This document shows positions 61,600 through 64,000 of a stretch of DNA of 64,000 nt, piece by piece. The DNA is from an uncultured Verrucomicrobia subdivision 3 bacterium (GTDB taxonomy: Bacteria > Verrucomicrobiota > Verrucomicrobiia > Limisphaerales > UBA11358), in assembly GCA_903875465.1 (NCBI GenBank), contig CAIQWB010000122.1, positions 1-64,000 of the forward strand. Direction: 5' to 3'. The position numbers were made by a program, and so were the translations under genes. The notes under the pieces are model-generated. The model searched no databases. It had not been told where the DNA came from and worked only from the letters and a program-made list of their open reading frames with translations. Position 1 is the stretch's first letter. Each line of letters opens with the position of its first letter.

Positions 61600-61745
61600 A
61601 ACAACAAACCGAAGTTCGCTTCCGCTTGACTTGGATGACCTACCCCCGTCGGTCCATCAGCGAAACGCCCTCATCTTTGTAGGAGACGACGTAAGGAGTC
61701 TCTGAATGCCCCTTTTGCCCCGGCTTCCTCCGTTTGCTCCTGTTC

Positions 61746-61973
61746 AACCCGAACTCCGAAATTAAAATGCCTGGGATGCGTCAAGATATTGGAGCAGAAA
61801 CGCTTTGGCAAAATCGCAGCATACCCGCAGAGGTCTGGTAAGACTGCCGCTGCGCGCAGCGCGCATCCTTAAATGGGCAACTGCTTGGCAGCGGCTTGGG
61901 AAGCCAATTTTCCCAAGCGTTTATGCCCAAGAGCTTGACACAGACCGGCCGTTTTAATTTCGGAGTTCGGGTT
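61746..61973. mobile_element. MITE-like element, family B, with perfect 22-bp terminal inverted repeats
   Basis: The first 22 bases (starting AACCCGAACTCCGAAATTA) are exactly mirrored by the last 22 (61952-61973). The element is 228 bp and has no coding capacity. The same end motif occurs as a direct copy inside both 63-bp repeats at 4231-4551 (exact at 4523-4544). This suits a non-autonomous transposable element family. Flanking target duplication was not identified. Confidence 0.7.
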
Positions 61974-62091
61974 TAATCATCGGGACTTCATTCATCGGGT
62001 AAGCAAGCATCTTTAGAAGCTGGTCCTGCCAGAAACTTTACGAGTGCGCCGACTTGGTCGCCGTGGCCAAAAATGCGAAGTCAGAAAATTA

Positions 62092-62125
62092 AAACGGCCG
62101 GGCGAATGGATTCGCCCGGCCGTTT
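62092..62125 (-). terminator. Intrinsic terminator after ilvB
   Basis: A near-perfect stem of 15 bp (AAACGGCCGGGCGAA at 62092-62106, complement at 62111-62125, loop TGGA) lies 18 bases after the ilvB stop, followed on the minus strand by TTTTAATTTT. Confidence 0.9.
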
Positions 62126-62143
62126 GAATTAAATCCGTTACGG

Positions 62144-64000
62144 TTACGCCTTCCAGATCATGTCCGCCACGGTCTTGCCGGCGGGGATGAACGGAATCAC
62201 GTGGGTGGAGTACGGGGTGATGACATCCAGCACGTAGGGCTCGGTGGAATCCAGCATGCGCTGCATGGCGGCGCGCAGATCCTTCTTGAACATCACGCGT
62301 TCGCACTTCACACCGAAGGAATTGCACACCCGGACATAGTCCGGATAAATATCCGCGCGTTCCTCAGGATTGCCGAGGTAGGTGTGGCCGCGGTTGCCGG
62401 CGTAGAAATTATCCTCCCACTGCACCACCATGCCGAGGTGCTGGTTGTTCAGGATGATCGCCTTGGCCGCGATTTTCTCAATGTGCGCCGTGGCCAGTTC
62501 CTGAATGTTCATCAGGAAGGAGCCGTCGCCATCGATATCCACCACTTGCTTGTCCGGGTGGGCAACTTTCACGCCCAGCGCGGCGGGATAGCCGTAACCC
62601 ATGGAACCCAGGCCGCCGCTGGTGATGAACTGGCGCGGGTATTTGTACTTGTACCACTGGCCGGCCCACATCTGATGCTGGCCCACCCCGGTGGTGATGT
62701 ACGCCTCGCCCTGGGTGAGTTCGTACAGCATTTCCACGACCATTTGCTGGAGGATCACCTGGTCCTCGTGGCCCTGCATGTGGTCAACCATGTGATCGCT
62801 GGTGGCGATTTCCGGAGTAATGCGGTAGGCAAACGGCGCCTTGGCCTGCCACTCGGCGATTTGCGCGAGCCAGGGGGTGTGCTTCTTGGTAATCGGCCGC
62901 TGTTCGATCAGCTTGTTCAGGCGGGTCAAGGCGTCCTTGATGTCACCCACGATGGGCAGGTGCGCCTTGCGGTTTTTATTGAGCTCGGAGGCGTCGATGT
63001 CCAAATGCACAATTGTGCCGTTCTTGCAAAATTCCTCAAACTTGCCGGTCACCCGGTCGTCGAAGCGCACGCCAAAGGCGAGCAACAAGTCGGCGCCGTC
63101 TTTCAATTTGACCATCGGCGCATCGAAACTCTTGCGCAATTCGTACTCACCGTTGACGGCCCAGTTGGCCGAGGCGGAGCCGTGCATGCCCAGCCAGCGC
63201 AGCGAGAGCGGATGGGTTTCGGGAAAACCACCGATGCCCATGAGCGTGGTGGTCACGGGAATATTCGTCGCCTCGGCAAATTTGAGCAATTCGGCGGCCG
63301 CGCCGCTGGAAATGATGCCGCCCCCGACGTACAGGACGGGACGCTCGGCTTTTTCGATCAAGCCCATGATCTCGTTCAGGGCTAGTTCATCAGCCTTCAA
63401 ATCGGGCTGGTTGTAACCGCGCAAGCCGGCCTTCACCTGCTCCAAGGTGGGCCACACGGGCTGGGTTTTGGCCTGCTGCAGGTTTTTCGGGAAATCCAGC
63501 ACCACCGGACCGGGCCGGCCGGATTGGGCGAGATAGAAAGCTTCTTTAACGATGCGCGGGATGTCGTTAATGTCGGTAATCAGGTAAGAATGCTTCACGA
63601 TCGGCAAAGTCACGCCGATGATGTCCGTTTCCTGGAAAGCGCCGCGACCAATCATGGCCTGGGTAACCTGGCCAGTAATGGCGATCAGCGGGCAGGAATC
63701 CATGTAGGCATCCGCAATGGCCGTGACGAGGTTGGTGGCCCCGGGACCGCTGGTGCCCATGCACACACCGGCTTTGCCGGTGGCGCGGGCATACCCCTCG
63801 GCGGCGAAGCTGCCGCCCTGCTCATGCCGGGGCAAAATGGTGCGAATCTTGGATTTGGTGAGCGACTGGTGAATTTCCATGCTCGCGCCGCCGGGATAAG
63901 CGAAGATGACCTCCACGCCTTCGCGTTCGAGCGCCTCCACAAAGATGTCGCGACCGAACATCACCGGACCGACTTCCCGCTGGCCCGCGGGCGTTTTTGA
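62144..64000 (-). CDS. ilvB: Acetolactate synthase large subunit (5' end beyond the window)
   Basis: This ThDP enzyme makes acetolactate for branched-chain amino acids. Seen are the substrate-side EVIFAYPGGASMEIHQSLTK (with the catalytic Glu region), SGPGATNLVTAIADAYMDSC, FAD-type HGSASANWAV, and the ThDP motif GDGSFLMNIQELATAH with NNQHLGMVVQWEDNFY. GTG 63964 and ATG 63961 both lie in an open frame that runs on to the window edge (TPAGQREVGPV), so the true start may lie outside. ilvH or ilvC, usual partners, are not in the window. Confidence 0.94.
   Translation of the reverse strand, partial: SKTPAGQREVGPVMFGRDIFVEALEREGVEVIFAYPGGASMEIHQSLTKSKIRTILPRHEQGGSFAAEGYARATGKAGVCMGTSGPGATNLVTAIADAYMDSCPLIAITGQVTQAMIGRGAFQETDIIGVTLPIVKHSYLITDINDIPRIVKEAFYLAQSGRPGPVVLDFPKNLQQAKTQPVWPTLEQVKAGLRGYNQPDLKADELALNEIMGLIEKAERPVLYVGGGIISSGAAAELLKFAEATNIPVTTTLMGIGGFPETHPLSLRWLGMHGSASANWAVNGEYELRKSFDAPMVKLKDGADLLLAFGVRFDDRVTGKFEEFCKNGTIVHLDIDASELNKNRKAHLPIVGDIKDALTRLNKLIEQRPITKKHTPWLAQIAEWQAKAPFAYRITPEIATSDHMVDHMQGHEDQVILQQMVVEMLYELTQGEAYITTGVGQHQMWAGQWYKYKYPRQFITSGGLGSMGYGYPAALGVKVAHPDKQVVDIDGDGSFLMNIQELATAHIEKIAAKAIILNNQHLGMVVQWEDNFYAGNRGHTYLGNPEERADIYPDYVRVCNSFGVKCERVMFKKDLRAAMQRMLDSTEPYVLDVITPYSTHVIPFIPAGKTVADMIWKA

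Larger units (their letters stand above)
61600..62143. other. Intergenic region carrying a terminal-repeat element and terminator
   Basis: Between rnhC and ilvB lie the 61746-61973 element and the ilvB terminator (62092-62125). The remaining bases have no frame with protein-like composition. Confidence 0.55.

Noticed and set aside
62201-63385. 394-codon plus-strand frame opposite ilvB
   Set aside because: It is antisense to a complete, motif-bearing enzyme and has no recognisable domain.

Overview
The window looks like a chromosomal segment of a free-living, GC-rich member of the Verrucomicrobiota, probably close to the Pedosphaera/Limisphaerales group. The pointers are a GloVer-type tandem-repeat secreted protein (a family named after Gloeobacter and Verrucomicrobium), RNase HIII as in other PVC bacteria, several exported carbohydrate-active enzymes including a GH106-like rhamnosidase, and dispersed palindromic repeats of a kind I associate with this group. 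There is no phage, plasmid or CRISPR signature, and I recognised no tRNA or rRNA gene. The taxonomic call is inference.

Layout. 1-7.6 kb: a large FG-GAP/YadA-like/S74-chaperone surface fibre protein whose 5' end is lost or broken, a nest of dispersed repeats, and a secreted clan-A glycoside hydrolase. 7.6-17.5 kb: housekeeping and stress genes (methyltransferase, cNMP-binding protein, an 85-aa protein/photolyase/phosphoesterase operon, CbpA-type DnaJ, HtrA protease, FKBP isomerase, RHH protein, LytTR response regulator, lytic transglycosylase). 17.5-18.7 kb: the decayed remains of a dCache-PAS sensor kinase. 18.8-26 kb: CheY-like regulator, tlyA-nadK-LacI operon, ECF sigma/anti-sigma pair, rph-phosphatase-prmA operon, and a 54-residue small ORF. 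26.4-28.5 kb: bS18, zinc-free bL33, a DksA-like protein without its zinc site, and FolE2, which together look like a zinc-sparing set. 28.5-31 kb: two exported hydrolases. 31-35 kb: a divergent arsR / aqpS-arsC-arsD-arsA arsenic operon with an aquaporin and no ArsB or Acr3. 35-42.8 kb: GloVer protein, SIMPL protein, YhbY, GH106-like rhamnosidase. 42.9-45.2 kb: a module ordered like cnrYXH (membrane anti-sigma, periplasmic sensor with eight cysteines, ECF sigma) followed by two cysteine-rich exported proteins. 45-53 kb: exported proteins, a DUF2975/YozG pair, XerC/D recombinase, a PaaK-like ligase with ManC, and HypA-HypB. 53-60 kb: a LuxE-like/LuxC-like fatty-acid reductase pair, a four-helix-bundle (IVP-type) gene inside inverted low-complexity arms, QueD, cysteine desulfurase, MutY. 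60-64 kb: an orphan antitoxin-like gene, RNase HIII, a 228-bp element with perfect 22-bp terminal inverted repeats, and the acetolactate synthase large subunit running off the right edge.

Three themes stand out. First, small non-autonomous or low-complexity inserts are active here: two families have terminal inverted repeats, and a third, low-complexity type has landed in frame inside mutY and, in a related form, inside the luxE-like gene. Second, there are two metal modules (arsenic with an aquaporin, and a thiol-rich cnrYXH-like sigma system with cysteine-rich outputs) plus a zinc-sparing block. Third, several signalling parts are orphaned or decayed. Coordinates come from reading the sequence and reading frames by eye. 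No database search was run, so all family assignments rest on recognised motifs.
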